A stretch of 53,137 bases of DNA, from the NCBI GenBank assembly GCA_018398765.1, contig JAHBMJ010005758.1, positions 8,379-61,515 on the forward strand, in the 5' to 3' direction. The position numbers and the translations under genes were made by a program. How positions within the stretch are numbered: the stretch's first letter is position 1; the number at the start of each line of letters is the position of its first letter. This DNA comes from Chromera velia (taxonomy: Eukaryota > Sar > Chromeraceae). Shown here one piece after another: positions 1 to 11,100 of this stretch. The notes beneath the pieces are model-generated. The model was given only the letters and a program-made list of their open reading frames with translations. It was not told where the DNA came from and made no database searches.

Positions 1-1889
1 GGGGGGGGGGGGTGAGCTAGGGAGTGAGTGAAGAAGAGAGCTAGGGTATGACGGGGCTGGGCCATGAGCCTTGAGATCAGGCCCTCGCTTGCCCTTGCTC
101 AGAGAAGAAATCCAAAAAAACCTTTTTTTATTTCATTTTTTCTTCTTTTTTATTTTCATGAAAACGTACCATTTGTGGTTGCTTTTTTCATGAGTTTGCT
201 CCAAAGGGGCATCATGCAGTTTAAAGGTTTTATGGACCATAGGGACAGAACTGGACTACAGTGCAGCACGCAAACGGCGTCAAACATATTTAAACATTGG
301 ACAGGTGAAAAACGTTGCTTAAATTGAGAAAAGAGACCCAGAAAGAGACCAAAGTCATGAAACAGTCAGAGACATATAGTCTTTAATTGTTTTATTTTTT
401 ATTTTTGCCTTTTATCGCATTTTCACTAATATTTCTAGTGACATTTTAAGTTGTTTCGCATAGTAAAAATCAGTGTAGCAAATCTATATCATAAAAAGCT
501 TTTAGGTCTTGACTAAGGCGCCTTTTGGCCGTTAGGAACACTAGAAATCAACCCTGGAAACCTAGCTTTCATAGAGTAAACGGTACACCTTATTTTGCAC
601 CTGTTTTGCACCTGATTTAAGGTGCAAACTTGTTTTTGCACCAGCACCAGCACCTTATGCACCTTTTTTCAGCCTTAATTATTATATGTAGTCTTTTTTT
701 TTGTTTAATAGGGATCAAATTTAAGAGAGTGGGATGGAGAAAGGAATTTCAAGTTGATAAAGCTGTTTTTTAATTATAATATCAATCAATCTATCTATTG
801 ATCAATCAATCAATCAATCAATTAAAATTATGAAATTGAGGGAAAACTCTATATTTGAGAAAGACAGAATTAATTGGCACTAGAAAGTTTAGAATTAGCA
901 TTAATTGGGGCTTATATATAGATTACGGTAGGAGGCCAACCTCCTTGACACTCTAGGCTACTTGAAACTGAACGCTGCTCAAAAATCCTACTTTGAAGTA
1001 TTATGCTAGGTATTGTGCCGCTCAAAAGTTCACTAAACAATTATGCTAGTAATTAAAAATCTTGTACAAAAACGAAGAAAAACGATGTCAGAAAATCACT
1101 ACTTAAAAAAAATGCCGCTCAAAACTAGGTGTCGGCTAAAGAAAAAAAAAACAGAAAAAAAATATACAAGCGTTCGATCAAAGAATATCTTTTTTTTTCT
1201 TTTTTACTTTTTGAAGCTCAACTAACCTCAACAACACTTGAGAAGAGTTGCGCGTAGAAGTGTAACACATGACTAACACTTATGCAACACTCAAACAAAA
1301 GTTTTCATTAGAAAAAAAAAAATGTAATGTCATTAGCGTAAAATTTAGCGAGCCTCTCGAAACTGTTTTTTAGACTGTCCTGCTTAGTCGTGCTCAAAAA
1401 CGGATTGCAACAGGCTAAAAGAAAAGACGAATGGAACTAGATGGAACTTCCGTCTCAGATGTTGCTTTTGTCTGTACTAGTCTGTACAGAGAAATTTTTT
1501 TTGTTCTCTACGACCACAACCTCACACAAGACTGTACAAAACAGCCTCCCAGCCGTCCCGTAGAAACACAGGCATATCTACTAATTCATAAATCAACAGC
1601 AAGACGGAAAGTCTCCACTAGGACAGCCGGCTTCGTTGATCTATAGAAAGGGGGGAGGAAATGCTAGCCAGAAAATTAGGGAAAATAAATAGACGCTAAG
1701 TTTGTGAATAGACGCTAAGCTGCGGCGGTTTGCTCCTTTTGTTTACAACTACATGCATGGGTTGTCATTTCTCTCTAGTTTTGGAGACCTTTAAGTTAGG
1801 CTTAACCACAATTAAGTAAGTAAGTAAGACAGAGGACTTTCGATCGATGATCCAAAACCAGAGGAAGTCCCGCATTTAAATGTCAGGAG
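1..1889. other. AT-rich intergenic spacer, no gene seen
   Basis: The window opens with a run of 12 G, which may be an assembly edge at a homopolymer. The rest is AT-rich with short homopolymers, a TCAA/ATCA tetranucleotide run around 780-830 and several TGCACC repeats at 595-665. Two of those form a perfect 7-bp inverted repeat (TGCACCT, six bases, AGGTGCA). The stretch 1,225-1,310 has CAACACTT / GCAACACTCAAACAA wording that recurs at 16,700-16,750 and 17,120-17,165, so the two regions probably share a decayed repeat. The open frames here are short, of AT-rich composition and show no protein-like pattern. Confidence 0.6.
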
Positions 1890-2385
1890 CACTGAGCTCT
1901 GATAGTGACCAGATTTGATTTGATAGGATTTGATTTGATTTAATTTGATTTAAGTTTCAAGCTCAAATCTGACCAGATTTGAAGTAGATTTGAGGTTGAA
2001 GTCTAGAGGTCACTCTCGACAGTACTGAAGACGACAGGGCACAGTCGACACCACTAGCAAATCTTAGAAAGCCCTAGAGACAAGAAAATCACTAAAAACT
2101 AGACTAAAAGCTAAATAAAGACTCTCAAAATTAATGAGCTATTGTCAAAGCTAAGAACTTACATAAGTTTTTATCTTAGCGTTATCCTAGAGAGTCGTCT
2201 TAACTTAAGACTTGAGTTATCTTAGAGATTTGAGGTTAAAGGGTTAGATTTGAGGTAGATTTGATAGGATTTGATAGGCCTTATCATGCTAAAGTTTCTC
2301 AGGCCTAAGATTTCATTTGAGGTTAAGCCCTTAGGCTACTTCAAATCAAATTAAATCAAATCTGATCACTAAACTCTGACTATAT
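1890..2385. repeat. Foldback (inverted-repeat) element, TTTGATTTGA-rich
   Basis: The left arm (about 1,900-1,960) reads AGTGACCAGATTTGATTTG and continues with repeated GATTTGATTT. The right arm (about 2,335-2,380) reads as its approximate reverse complement, ending CAAATCTGATCACT. The middle holds further GATTTGAGGT words. This arrangement of long, imperfect, AT-rich inverted arms around a few hundred bases is what non-autonomous foldback or MITE-like elements look like. No target duplication could be fixed by eye. Confidence 0.4.
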
Positions 2386-2390
2386 CTCTG

Positions 2391-3079
2391 ACATTCTCTA
2401 ATAAAAAATATATATATATGCGGCTAAAAGAATATTTCCATTGATGATCCCTGGTTACCCCCCTGGCGGTGGCTAACTTCCGATTGGCAGGCTGGGCAGA
2501 TTTCGGTAGGCCGAAAGCCGACAGGGGCAACTTTTGGCGCCGAAGGCGCCTGCATGGTGGCGGATTTCGGTGGGTGCCGAAGGTGTTCGAGAGGGGATTT
2601 TAGTGGGTACCAATAGCCCACCGGGCAGATTTCGGTGCTTTTTGATTGGAACTCTGATAAAAAAGTAGGTAGCGCCAGGGAGGTACCCTAGTATCTCTAG
2701 TGAAAAAATTGTTGTAACATTCGATCGATTGATCGATCGCGATCGATTTCTTTGATCGTGCCTCAGAGTCTTTTGCTCACCGCGTGTAATGCGCGCACGG
2801 GCAGGCCGCGTGGTGTATGCGCTTTCTTTGTATATGATGCACGCAAGCGTGCGAACGACCCCGGAAAGTGCGAAATCCATCCTTCTTCGTACACCGCAAC
2901 GGATAAGTGCCCCCCCAACTTTCCGGGGCTTTTTTTTTTGGCGACTGCATGCATACATGCGAGCAGCGTCAGTGCGCAGAGTTCGACATCTGATGCACGC
3001 AAGCATGCGAACGGCCCCGGAAAGCATGCATATATTTTGCCTTCATCTGACGCTAGCATCTGACGCACGCACATTATAT
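2391..3079. other. Intergenic DNA with CCCCGGAAAG / CTTTCCGGGG hairpin and T-run
   Basis: CCCCGGAAAG at 2,859-2,868 and CTTTCCGGGG at 2,919-2,928 form a perfect 10-bp inverted repeat with a 50-base loop, followed at once by a run of ten T (2,930-2,939). A further CCCCGGAAAG lies at 3,015-3,024, in a near-duplicate of the stretch starting TGATGCACGCAAGC at about 2,835. Related words recur at 6,955-6,972, 7,018-7,050 and 9,514-9,595. GATCGATC palindromes occur at 2,720-2,750. Open frames on both strands are repeat-derived. Confidence 0.5.
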
Positions 3080-3419
3080 ATCAACCTCATCTGCCTCTCA
3101 TTCCCTCTAATCCCATCTCTCTCCAGAACAGTCATTTTTATCTCCATACTTGACAGAGAATTAAACGTGACATGTAAATAGACTGAATTCATACGACAGG
3201 ACAAACTTAAGCTACAGGACAGCAGCTACAAGACAACATCCATGTCCTAAAGCCAATTCATCTACAAGGCAGTCACAGCGCGTAAGAACTAAGACCCCGA
3301 CACTCAAACACCTGCAAGAAGGCCTGTGCCGTATCGGTGCGTGTGGAATGCTTGAGCCCACGCTGGCGTCACCATCTGACTTGAGTTGTCCTGGCGCCGC
3401 CAGGCAGTCCAGGACACAT
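3080..3419. repeat. 340-bp dispersed repeat, copy A
   Basis: This stretch matches 6,531-6,870 along its whole length with no net length change. Both copies start ATCAACCTCAT and end at GACACAT. Differences are scattered single bases, mostly transitions. No coding frame is conserved between the copies and no terminal inverted repeats are obvious, so it is described only as a dispersed repeat. It might be a solo LTR or a SINE-like unit. Confidence 0.75.
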
Positions 3420-3903
3420 GCCCCCCTCTTCCATGAAGAATCTTTCCAGCAAGCAAGAATCTCTCCAGAGCAAACTCTCCCCTCAATTTCTTCTATAAAC
3501 TTCCGTTTGCGCTGAAGAGACCCAAAAAAGAGGTGTGATCAGTCACCGCTGCCTCACCGGCGACGCCAACCCGCCAGGCCTGTCTCCGTAGGACCTGTTG
3601 TAGGGACGTCGGCTTCTGCATGGTTACACACGGTCAACCTTCTCCACCCCATGGCAGAGTCCGTCACCTGACGGTCGCAAGTTTCCCAATGTAAGGTTTT
3701 ATGCCCCTCTCAGCTCTTCCACGTCTTCAAAATCTTCACGTCTAGCTGTTCTAAGAGTTTTCCTTTCTCCAGAGGCATCTCCAACAGTAGTGTACACGTT
3801 TTTCTCACATAGCTTGATCTTCTTGTTCCCATGTTCAACACGGCGCTCTTGTCAACTTTGAGTTGATCAGCGTAAGCAGAGGAATACGTAGGCAGTTCAG
3901 AGT
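3420..3903. other. Intergenic, nothing recognised
   Basis: No gene was found here. A minus-strand open frame (3,710-3,928) has moderately protein-like composition, but it is short and runs into the dispersed repeat that starts at 3,904. I do not support it as a gene. Confidence 0.5.
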
Positions 3904-4568
3904 TGCCGATTTTTTCGGCGGTAGACAAGCTTCATTACCGGTAACCGGTAATTACCGGCAGAGTTTGCTGGCAGTTGGCAAAGACTTAGCAGAATTTTAA
4001 CAGTCACTAACACTTTTCAATAACCTAAGTCCTAGGTTATAGGTCAATCAATTAATCACTTAAGGCTAGACTTAAGGCCAATTCAAAAAGTTAATATGTC
4101 ATCTGTAGGGATAGCTATGTGGCCAGTATGCTTGAAGATAATGCAGGTCGAAGCGATGGGTCCCATCTTGTACTTGGCGCCCAAAGACAGAGAACCGCTG
4201 GCCGTAATGAGCACAGCTGGCCCATACAGATGCACCCACGCGATTCCAACAACAAAAAGAGTCCACCTCAAAGTTTGGGCGGTCCCCCCAATCTAGTGCT
4301 CCAGCGTCCAAAGAAAGACCCGCCACTAAAAGCTGATGTCTGAGGCTTGGAAGGGCCTCTGACTCCAGAGACCCAGGGGGGTGGAGATTTGCCATCTGCA
4401 AGCAAGCAGGCATGAAAGCATCATAAGTAAATAAGCGAACAGAAACAAGGAAAGCGAGTATATGAACGAAAGGCGGTTGGGCGTTTGTAGAGACAGGGAG
4501 GGCAAGTATGTAAACGAAAGGCAATTAGGTTTGTGTGTGAGTAGACAAAGAGAGGGAGAGCGAGTATG
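3904..4568. repeat. ~665-bp dispersed repeat, copy A, with CCGGTAATTACCGG palindromes
   Basis: It is collinear with 46,686-47,351, from TGCCGATTTTTTCGGCGG to GAGCGAGTATG, with scattered substitutions and a few small indels. It begins with nested palindromes built from TTACCGGTAA and AATTACCGG. It ends with about 50-bp degenerate tandem units of the type GCGAGTATATGAACGAAAGG. The open frames it contains are not conserved between the two copies, so it looks non-coding. It is a mobile or formerly mobile repeat of unknown class. Confidence 0.8.
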
Positions 4569-5754
4569 ATAGGCTGGACTAAAAAAAAAGTGGGCCAGAG
4601 CACTTTAGAGAAACTCTGACGACAGCAACATACGAAAATTTATATTTTTTAAATATTTTTTTTATTTTTTTTGTGTGTGAATAGGCTTTTCAAATGCTAA
4701 TAAACACTTAAAAACATGTTTTTGAAGGTTGGCGCTGCAGGCGAAATTTTTTTTTTTGACCCTAATTTTTATTATTTTTTTATCGGTAAAAGGAAGGCAG
4801 ACTGAGGCCATTACCGGTTACCGGCAATTGCCGGTAGACTAGACCTGTTACCGGCAATTGCCGGTAGACTAGACCTGTTACCGACCGGAAAAGCAACTTT
4901 ATACGCAGTTGCTGTATAGAAGTGGAAAAGGGAGGAAACAAAGAGCGCTACACACCGCCTAACTCATCAAATATCACCGTTTCTTCTTCTCATTTGGTCC
5001 TTCTCTTGAAATGTCATCCCCTCCCCATACATTTCCCTCAGAGTTGGTGCTCCTGGGACCCCACTTTTCATCCCTCCCATACCTTATCAAAACTCCACTC
5101 TTCAAGTGGCTTCACTTTGATTGCTCGATCGTCTGATCATGATCTGTATTCTGCCACAGTGACTGTCAACACTTTGAAAAATTCCCTTCCTAGCTTTTCA
5201 TTATGAAGAGCAACCCCACACCCAACCCTTCGTTTGCCGCGGGTGGCGCACATGTTCGAATCCACCAAACACGGCTCAATTACATATATCAGCGTATTCA
5301 TCCACGCTTTTGATCGCTTTGATCGCTTTGATCTCTGTCTCTCTACCCCAATTTGTTGCTCTGACTTACACAGGGACCCTCCTTGCGGTATGACTTCCAG
5401 TCTAAAAAAGCAAGCATCACCAGTCCCAAAACACATCTCAATCCCTTCTAATCAAACACACTCAGTGTCGCACTCTCAAAGAGAACTCTCGACGATTTTA
5501 TGTCTTGTCCATATGTATGATCTGTCTAGCTAACCGTGCTCTATTGCCCTAGCACCATGTATCAGCCTTTCTGCCTCTGTCTACGCTGAACAAGAGAAGA
5601 CGTGAACAATCGACTGGCCATTTCAATTGCAATCTGGTCGTAGACGGCAGTCTTGGTGGCTCCATGTTCTTTTGAACAGAAACAGTACCACATTGTCAAC
5701 ACGAATCATCTCGGTAAGCCTCCAGGATGTAGTAGTCTTAAGAAAGACTCACAA
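4569..5754. other. Intergenic DNA; 30-bp tandem duplication of a palindrome at 4,817-4,876
   Basis: Two exact 30-bp copies (4,817-4,846 and 4,847-4,876) each carry the palindrome CCGGCAATTGCCGG, related to the palindromes at the head of the 665-bp repeat just upstream. The rest is AT-rich spacer and unremarkable mixed sequence. No gene is supported. Confidence 0.6.
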
Positions 5755-6262
5755 AAACTCTAACGTGGTATATGAAGAGCCAGAGTCTGCAATGCCAGTA
5801 GGGTAGGAGTCGGTGGTGGAGGACTCAATGTGGTAGGTGTTGGTGGGGACAACGGTCTCAAAGATGGTCTCAGTGCAGTAGCTGGGCTAAGAAGACGTCA
5901 TGGTAGAGAGTTGGTTGGAAGTGCCAACGGTCTCAGGGTGGGCGATCTTCATCACAGTCTCGGTGGTGTAGGTGGGAATCATGGAGATGGTCTCGGTCAT
6001 CGGGACGGTGTGGAGATGATCTTGGTCTCAGTCACGGCCTCGGGCGGTGGAGTACTCAACAAAGCGGACGGTGAAGTCAGTGGAGATGAAGCTAAAGATG
6101 AAGAGAAGTCTCAGTCATGGAGGAGATCTCATAGGTCTGGAAGATCTCCTCAGCAGTGGTGGTCTCAGAAAAGTCCTCAGAAAAGTAGGTGGTGACGGCG
6201 GAAACGATCTCGGTAGAAAGGATGGTCATGACTGGGAGAACGACGGTCTCGGTGAGGTAAGA
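5755..6262 (-). pseudogene. Decayed Thr/Glu-rich (TETV-type) repetitive reading frame
   Basis: On the plus strand the words GGTCTC, CGGTCTC and GATGGTCTCGGT recur throughout. Read on the minus strand these give a protein rich in Thr, Glu and Ser with recurring T-E-T-(V/I/K) motifs, such as [16 protein letters not shown] at about 6,000-5,940 and [15 protein letters not shown] at about 6,165-6,120. The meaningful reading changes frame several times (near 6,085, 6,000 and 5,900), and stops such as CTT-TAG at about 6,092 and TCT-TAG at about 5,899 interrupt it. Either it is a frameshifted pseudogene or small introns have been missed. The plus-strand Gly-rich frames over the same bases are judged to be shadows. 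The family is not recognised; a secreted or surface Thr-rich repeat protein would fit the composition, but that is inference. Confidence 0.35.
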
Positions 6263-6530
6263 ATACCAGACTCACAGCCAGCAAAACACAAGTCACCAAG
6301 CAGGACCTAGAGCAGGATGTAAACGAAGCAGTCTATTCAGCTGACACGGGACGTAAGGAGTCTCTGACACTCCCTTTCACAGTCTCCTGACTGTGCCCGC
6401 AGCGTTTGGAAAGCAAAAAACGAGACGGACAGAGACTGATCATTAAGTTGGCATCGATCTGGCACGTATTTGACTCCTCCACAGAAGGTGTGTTTTCGAG
6501 TTTCAGACCCTCGAGCTGAGCAATCACCAT

Positions 6531-6870
6531 ATCAACCTCATCCGCCTCTCATTCCCTCTAATCCCATCTCTCTCCAGAACAGTCATTTTCATCCCCGTAC
6601 TTGACAGAGAATTAAATATGACATGCAAATAGACTGAATTCATACAACAAGACGAATTCAAGCTACAGGACAGCAGCTACAAGACAACATCTATGTCCTA
6701 AAGCCAATTTATCTGCAAGGCAGTCACAACACATAAGAACCAAGACCCCGGCACTCAAACACCTGCAAGAAGGCCCGCGTCGCATCGGTGCATATGGAAT
6801 GCTTGAGCCCGCGCTGACGTCGCCATCTGACTCAAGTCGTCCTGGCACCGCCAGGCAGTTCAAGACACAT
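6531..6870. repeat. 340-bp dispersed repeat, copy B
   Basis: This is the second copy of the repeat at 3,080-3,419, in the same orientation and of identical length, differing by scattered substitutions. The 3' neighbour differs (CATGCAATTA here against GCCCCCCTCT for copy A), which fixes the right boundary at GACACAT. Confidence 0.75.
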
Positions 6871-7840
6871 CATGCAATTAATGATTTGATGCACTCGCAT
6901 CGGGGCACTTCAGGAATCGGTCGGCGCTTTTAATTTTAGCCCAAGGCGACAGTTTTTTCCGGGGCCTTTTTTTGATAAAAGCTCCATACATCGTGGGCTC
7001 GAGGGATTGTTTGATATCTGATGCAAGCAAGCTTGCAAACAGCCCCGCAAAGCAAGAAAAATGACAATTGCTTGACGCACACTATTTGTACATACTAGAT
7101 ATATGCTATATGGCTGTATGGTTGAAGCTGCGGAAAGGTACGCTCACAGTCGCGAGAATTGTTTGGTCTAGTTGTTTCATAATTTAGTGCCCCCTGTTTC
7201 ATTTTTCAGAGTCATGGTGGTTTCACCCTAGGCGTACCATAAACATTCTGATTCATTCAGATTTGAATTAATGATATATAATGGCAGAAGCTGCCCAAAT
7301 ATTTTGACGCTTGACAAAAGCCACCGACAACTTGTTTTTTATATGAGTATAAACTTTAGTGAGGCTTAGACAGGCTTTTTGTAGACTCGTATATTTAAGA
7401 ATACTTCTGTATGGGTTTTTCACAATGCTATGTTATGCATCTTTAAAAATATTTAAACATCTGATAAGAGAATTGATTTTCTTTTAATATCATTTTAATA
7501 TAAAATGTCACAGTGGTCAAACAATCTCTCGAATAATCCTTCTTTCAACATAATTTTTTTAAATTTTTTTTTTTTGACGATGGTTTATTTAATTTTGAGT
7601 TTTTGACCCATAATTCACTTAATTTTTTTATGAATTTCCTGTAGCTTCAATTAAAGATTATTGAATGTTCTTCATGCGACTTCAGGGCTAATTAATCAAG
7701 GCGCAATAAGCTGCCACCGGCTGCGACAGTAGGTGCCGTTTCAAGCCCCACTTTGCAACATCTTTGCAAAAAAGTGGGAGCAAAATAAGGAGAGGTAGAG
7801 GGACGGAATTTGAGACCTAGTTTGAGACCCATCATCATGG
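6871..7840. other. AT-rich intergenic spacer
   Basis: No gene seen. TTTCCGGGGCC plus a T-run at 6,956-6,973, and a degenerate ATGCAAGCAAGC...CCCCGCAAAG block at 7,020-7,050, echo the hairpin words of 2.86-3.02 kb. The remainder is AT-rich with long T-runs. Confidence 0.6.
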
Positions 7841-8830
7841 GCTAGATCATGACTCATGAGGGAGGAAGGCTAGGAAGTAGGGAAGGAAGCATGAAGCAAG
7901 CAAGGGAGCGAGGAAGGAGGGGGCGCGATGGAGGCAGGTCCTGGCAGGGAGGCAGGGAGGGTGATCGAGAAGAAAGGAGGGATGAACTTCCAAGGAAGGA
8001 AGGAAGGATGGAAGAAAGGAGGAAAGGGGGGAAGGGACGAAGATGGAAGAGACGAACGGAGGGAGGGAAGGAGGGAGGGAGGAAGGTTGGGAACCGGAAG
8101 GAATAAACTTTAAGCAGGGAGGAAAGAAGGAATCAAGGAAAGAAAGTCTCAGTAGGAAAGAAGCAGGTAGATAAACAAGTACAAAGCAAACAAGTAAGCA
8201 AACAAAAACTAGAGAAAGGATGGAAAAAAGAAATAGCAGAAAAATATGTAGAAAGAGACGAGGCAGGCGGAAAGTGGAAGAATGAAGAAATAAAATAGGG
8301 ATTGAAGACAGAAAGAAGGGAAGAAAGAAAGTGTAGAAACAAAGAAGAGAGGAAAGAAGGACGGAAGCACGAAAGCACAAAGAATAAAAAAAGGGAGGAA
8401 AGAAAAAAAAAAAAAGAAAGGGAGAACAAAAGACATTAAGCAAGAAAGAAAGAGTGAGGAAGTCTGTCAGCAAGCGAGTCAGCTAGTGAAAGAGGCATTG
8501 AGTGAGTGGATGTCGCTTGGTGTCTATGTGAGTGAGCGAGCGGGTTGGTGTGTAAGTGACTGAGTGAGTGAGTGAATGAGTGAGTGAGCGACTGAACGAG
8601 TGAGCAAAGGAGCAGAGGGAGGGAGGGAAAGAAGCTGGGATGAAAGCAAGCAGGGAAGGAGGCAGGTGAGGAGGGTCGGCAGAAAAGAGTGAGGGGGTGA
8701 GTGGATGAGCAAAGAAGTGAGTGAGTCAGTAAGTCAGGGGAAGAAGGCAAGGATGAAGCGATGGAGGAAGGGATTGAGGAAGAGAGCGCGTAAACGAGTG
8801 AGTAAGTGAGCGAGGAGAGTCTTTTCAGCA
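7841..8830. repeat. Long purine-strand tract (GGAAGG / GGAAAG) followed by GAGTGAGTGA repeats
   Basis: From 7,850 to about 8,460 the plus strand is almost wholly A and G, built from degenerate GGAAGGAAG and GAAAGAAG units. From 8,460 to about 8,830 it becomes GAGTGAGTGAGC-type repeats. Stop codons are depleted by composition, so long Phe/Ser/Leu-rich (minus) and Glu/Gly/Arg-rich (plus) frames appear. They are compositional artefacts. Confidence 0.75.
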
Positions 8831-10323
8831 AAAATTGTGAGCGTGATTGATTGTGACTGGTCCAATCCAGGCTGGAAGAAGACGCAGTCCGCATTTTTTC
8901 ACAAAGAGACGTTAATTCCTGACAGAGACGGGCATGCAGCAACAAACTGAATAGACGGAGGCAGAAAAGAAACAGACAGAAATACCAGGCCGACGCATAC
9001 GCAGGACATTCAAGGACAGCTACATGTACGCCTTAAGTCCCAGTCGATACTGAATGCTGCAAACACAGAGCGGGAACAGCTCAAGCGCTTAACGACTTTC
9101 TAAGAATCTATGAAGACACACAAACAGTCGCAGATAGCTGTGTATTGCTTCGACGTCTCATCCGATGTTGGTGTACAGCTGACAGTGTTGAAAGTCTTGG
9201 AGCGAATCGAGAGGAGAGGGATGGAGATCGATCATCGATAGCCGGTGGAGACGGCACTCTTCTTGTGGTCCCGAAAGAGGGCAACTCAACGACTTCTCAA
9301 AGTTTTTCAAAAGAACAATGACCAGACGATCCCTCTTCCTTCTTCCTTGACACGTATGCTGGAAGAGTGTGACACGTATTGTTTGGCAGTACTGACTATA
9401 AAACGATGCTAAAACCGCCTGCCTACTTTCGACGTACTGGCAGAAAGTGATAGCGGATCAAACGAGGGTAGGTGGTTAATTTTTGATACTTTTCTGAGCC
9501 AATGAGGAGCAGAGCTTTCCAGGGCCTTTTTTTTAACCAAACTCTGGGGAATTAAAGTTTGGTATAAGTGCCCCCCGCTTCGCTTTCCGGGGCTATGCAG
9601 TGCGCATCAGCGTGCAGGGTAGAATGTTTTGTAAGTACCCCCCGCTTCGCTTTTTGCAGTGTTTCTAGAGCAGCCTTGGTGAGCACCGCGGCTGCGTCGC
9701 AGTGCTTGCCAGCTGGCACCGCGGCTGCGCCGCGGTGCCTGCCCAAGCTTTCCGCGGCGCTAGCGCTGCGGTTCTAGCCTACTTCTGACCGTTTGCCGCC
9801 CCGCGGCGATAACCATGCCTCTCAAGGTGCAAGTTGAGGCCCGGCAGTGGACCGCGGGGTGGCCCAAAACATAAATCCCATCCTATTCTATATAAGCCGG
9901 TTAAGGCGTTTTGAGAACAAAATGACTATTAAGTCAGGTAATAAAAAGAAAAACTGTACATACATCATTAACTAGATCATCAATTGAACTATTATTCAAT
10001 ATTAGATTCAATAACCCTCAATATATCTAAATGAGTAGTAACAAAAATGAATCAAACTATATTAAAATGATTATTCATGAATGTACACACCATGAAACAT
10101 TGTTCGGCATTGTCAAATATAATATTAATTAATCAAATCACAGATCTGACAGAGAAAAGAGGGAAAAGGCAGGGAGCATTAGAAGCACAAAGTCTTTTCT
10201 CCTCTGGACTTGGAGACGTCTCAACCCATTTGACCCCCCCTCCTTATCATCTCTCGGCTGCGTTTGACATATGTCTGTATATAAAGCAAATGTGCGATTG
10301 ATATGCGATTGATATGCGATTGA
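8831..10323. other. Intergenic; GC-rich CCCCCCGCTTCGCTTT repeats near 9.57-9.65 kb
   Basis: No gene is supported. CTTTCCAGGGCC plus a T-run (9,514-9,534) and two copies of CCCCCCGCTTCGCTTT (about 9,571 and 9,638) belong to the same word family as the hairpin at 2.86 kb. 9,660-9,770 is rich in GCGGCTGCG words. 9,880-10,070 is AT-rich spacer. Confidence 0.55.
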
Positions 10324-10370
10324 TTATCGTTTTCTGAAGTCGCAGTCACTTTCATGACCATCGGAATCCG

Positions 10371-10375
10371 GATCC
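10371..10375. repeat. Target-site duplication, left (GATCC)
   Basis: GATCC directly abuts the left LTR end (TATAAGACA) and is matched by GATCC at 13,289-13,293 beyond the right LTR end (TTCTAACA). Removing one copy together with the element restores the host reading frame, which supports this boundary. Confidence 0.85.
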
Positions 10376-11100
10376 TATAAGACAATGAGGATGGTCGAGA
10401 TAGACCGACGGAGAAGTATAGGAATCAAAAGCAAAGAGCTAGTCCTTAGCAGACAGACTAGAAACAGAAAGCCAAAAGATGATGCTATGACCTGATGACC
10501 TGATGTCCGAAGTCCATACACATACACAGAAATCTGTCAATCGAAAGGACTAAGCTGAGTAGTACCATAAAGAGGCTCAATCGATCGAGGCAGGATGGAA
10601 TCAATATGCAGAGTGAAAGTCGATCGATCGATCTCGACAGTTGATTGACTAATCGGCTCGTCATGCATCGATGGGCCCTTTGAGAAATGCACATCTACCA
10701 CTTCTTAATTGAATCGCTCCTTTCCTATTTGTTGATGTACAAGTGTCATCTAGGTACTCATTACAATGTATGAAGTCGATCGCCAACAACACATGCACAA
10801 CAGTTGCACAACAGATCAAACGGTACGCGTAGATGGATCGATCGGTCCTCACAGCGACGCGTGCATGCGCGCGGACTGATGGCATCACATGCACGCCACG
10901 TCTCCAAATTGAACCTTCACAAAAATAATGCATGGACTCACATGCACCGACCAGAGACCAGGATAAATTAGATGAGAATATGCACCGCGCATGCAAGGTG
11001 ACAATGATTGGCGGCGCACAACTATATAAGGGTCGGCACTATGCTTTTGTCTCCACACAATCTCATTGCTGCTCATGTAACCAAGACGTTCGTTCTAACA
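10376..11100 (-). repeat. 3' LTR of the gag-only retrotransposon
   Basis: This is the 725-bp terminal repeat. It carries many GATCGATC and GCATGC palindromes. It matches 12,558-13,288 except for about 35 substitutions, mostly transitions, and lacks the 6-bp TCCAGG insertion found in the other copy near 12,780. Confidence 0.87.

Noticed and set aside
5245-5270. GTTCGAATCC word suggesting a tRNA or SINE
   Set aside because: No A-box or cloverleaf pairing upstream; the match is limited to a few bases.
7847-8473. 208-residue Phe/Ser/Leu-rich minus-strand ORF
   Set aside because: It is the complement of a purine tract; stop codons are missing because of composition, not selection.
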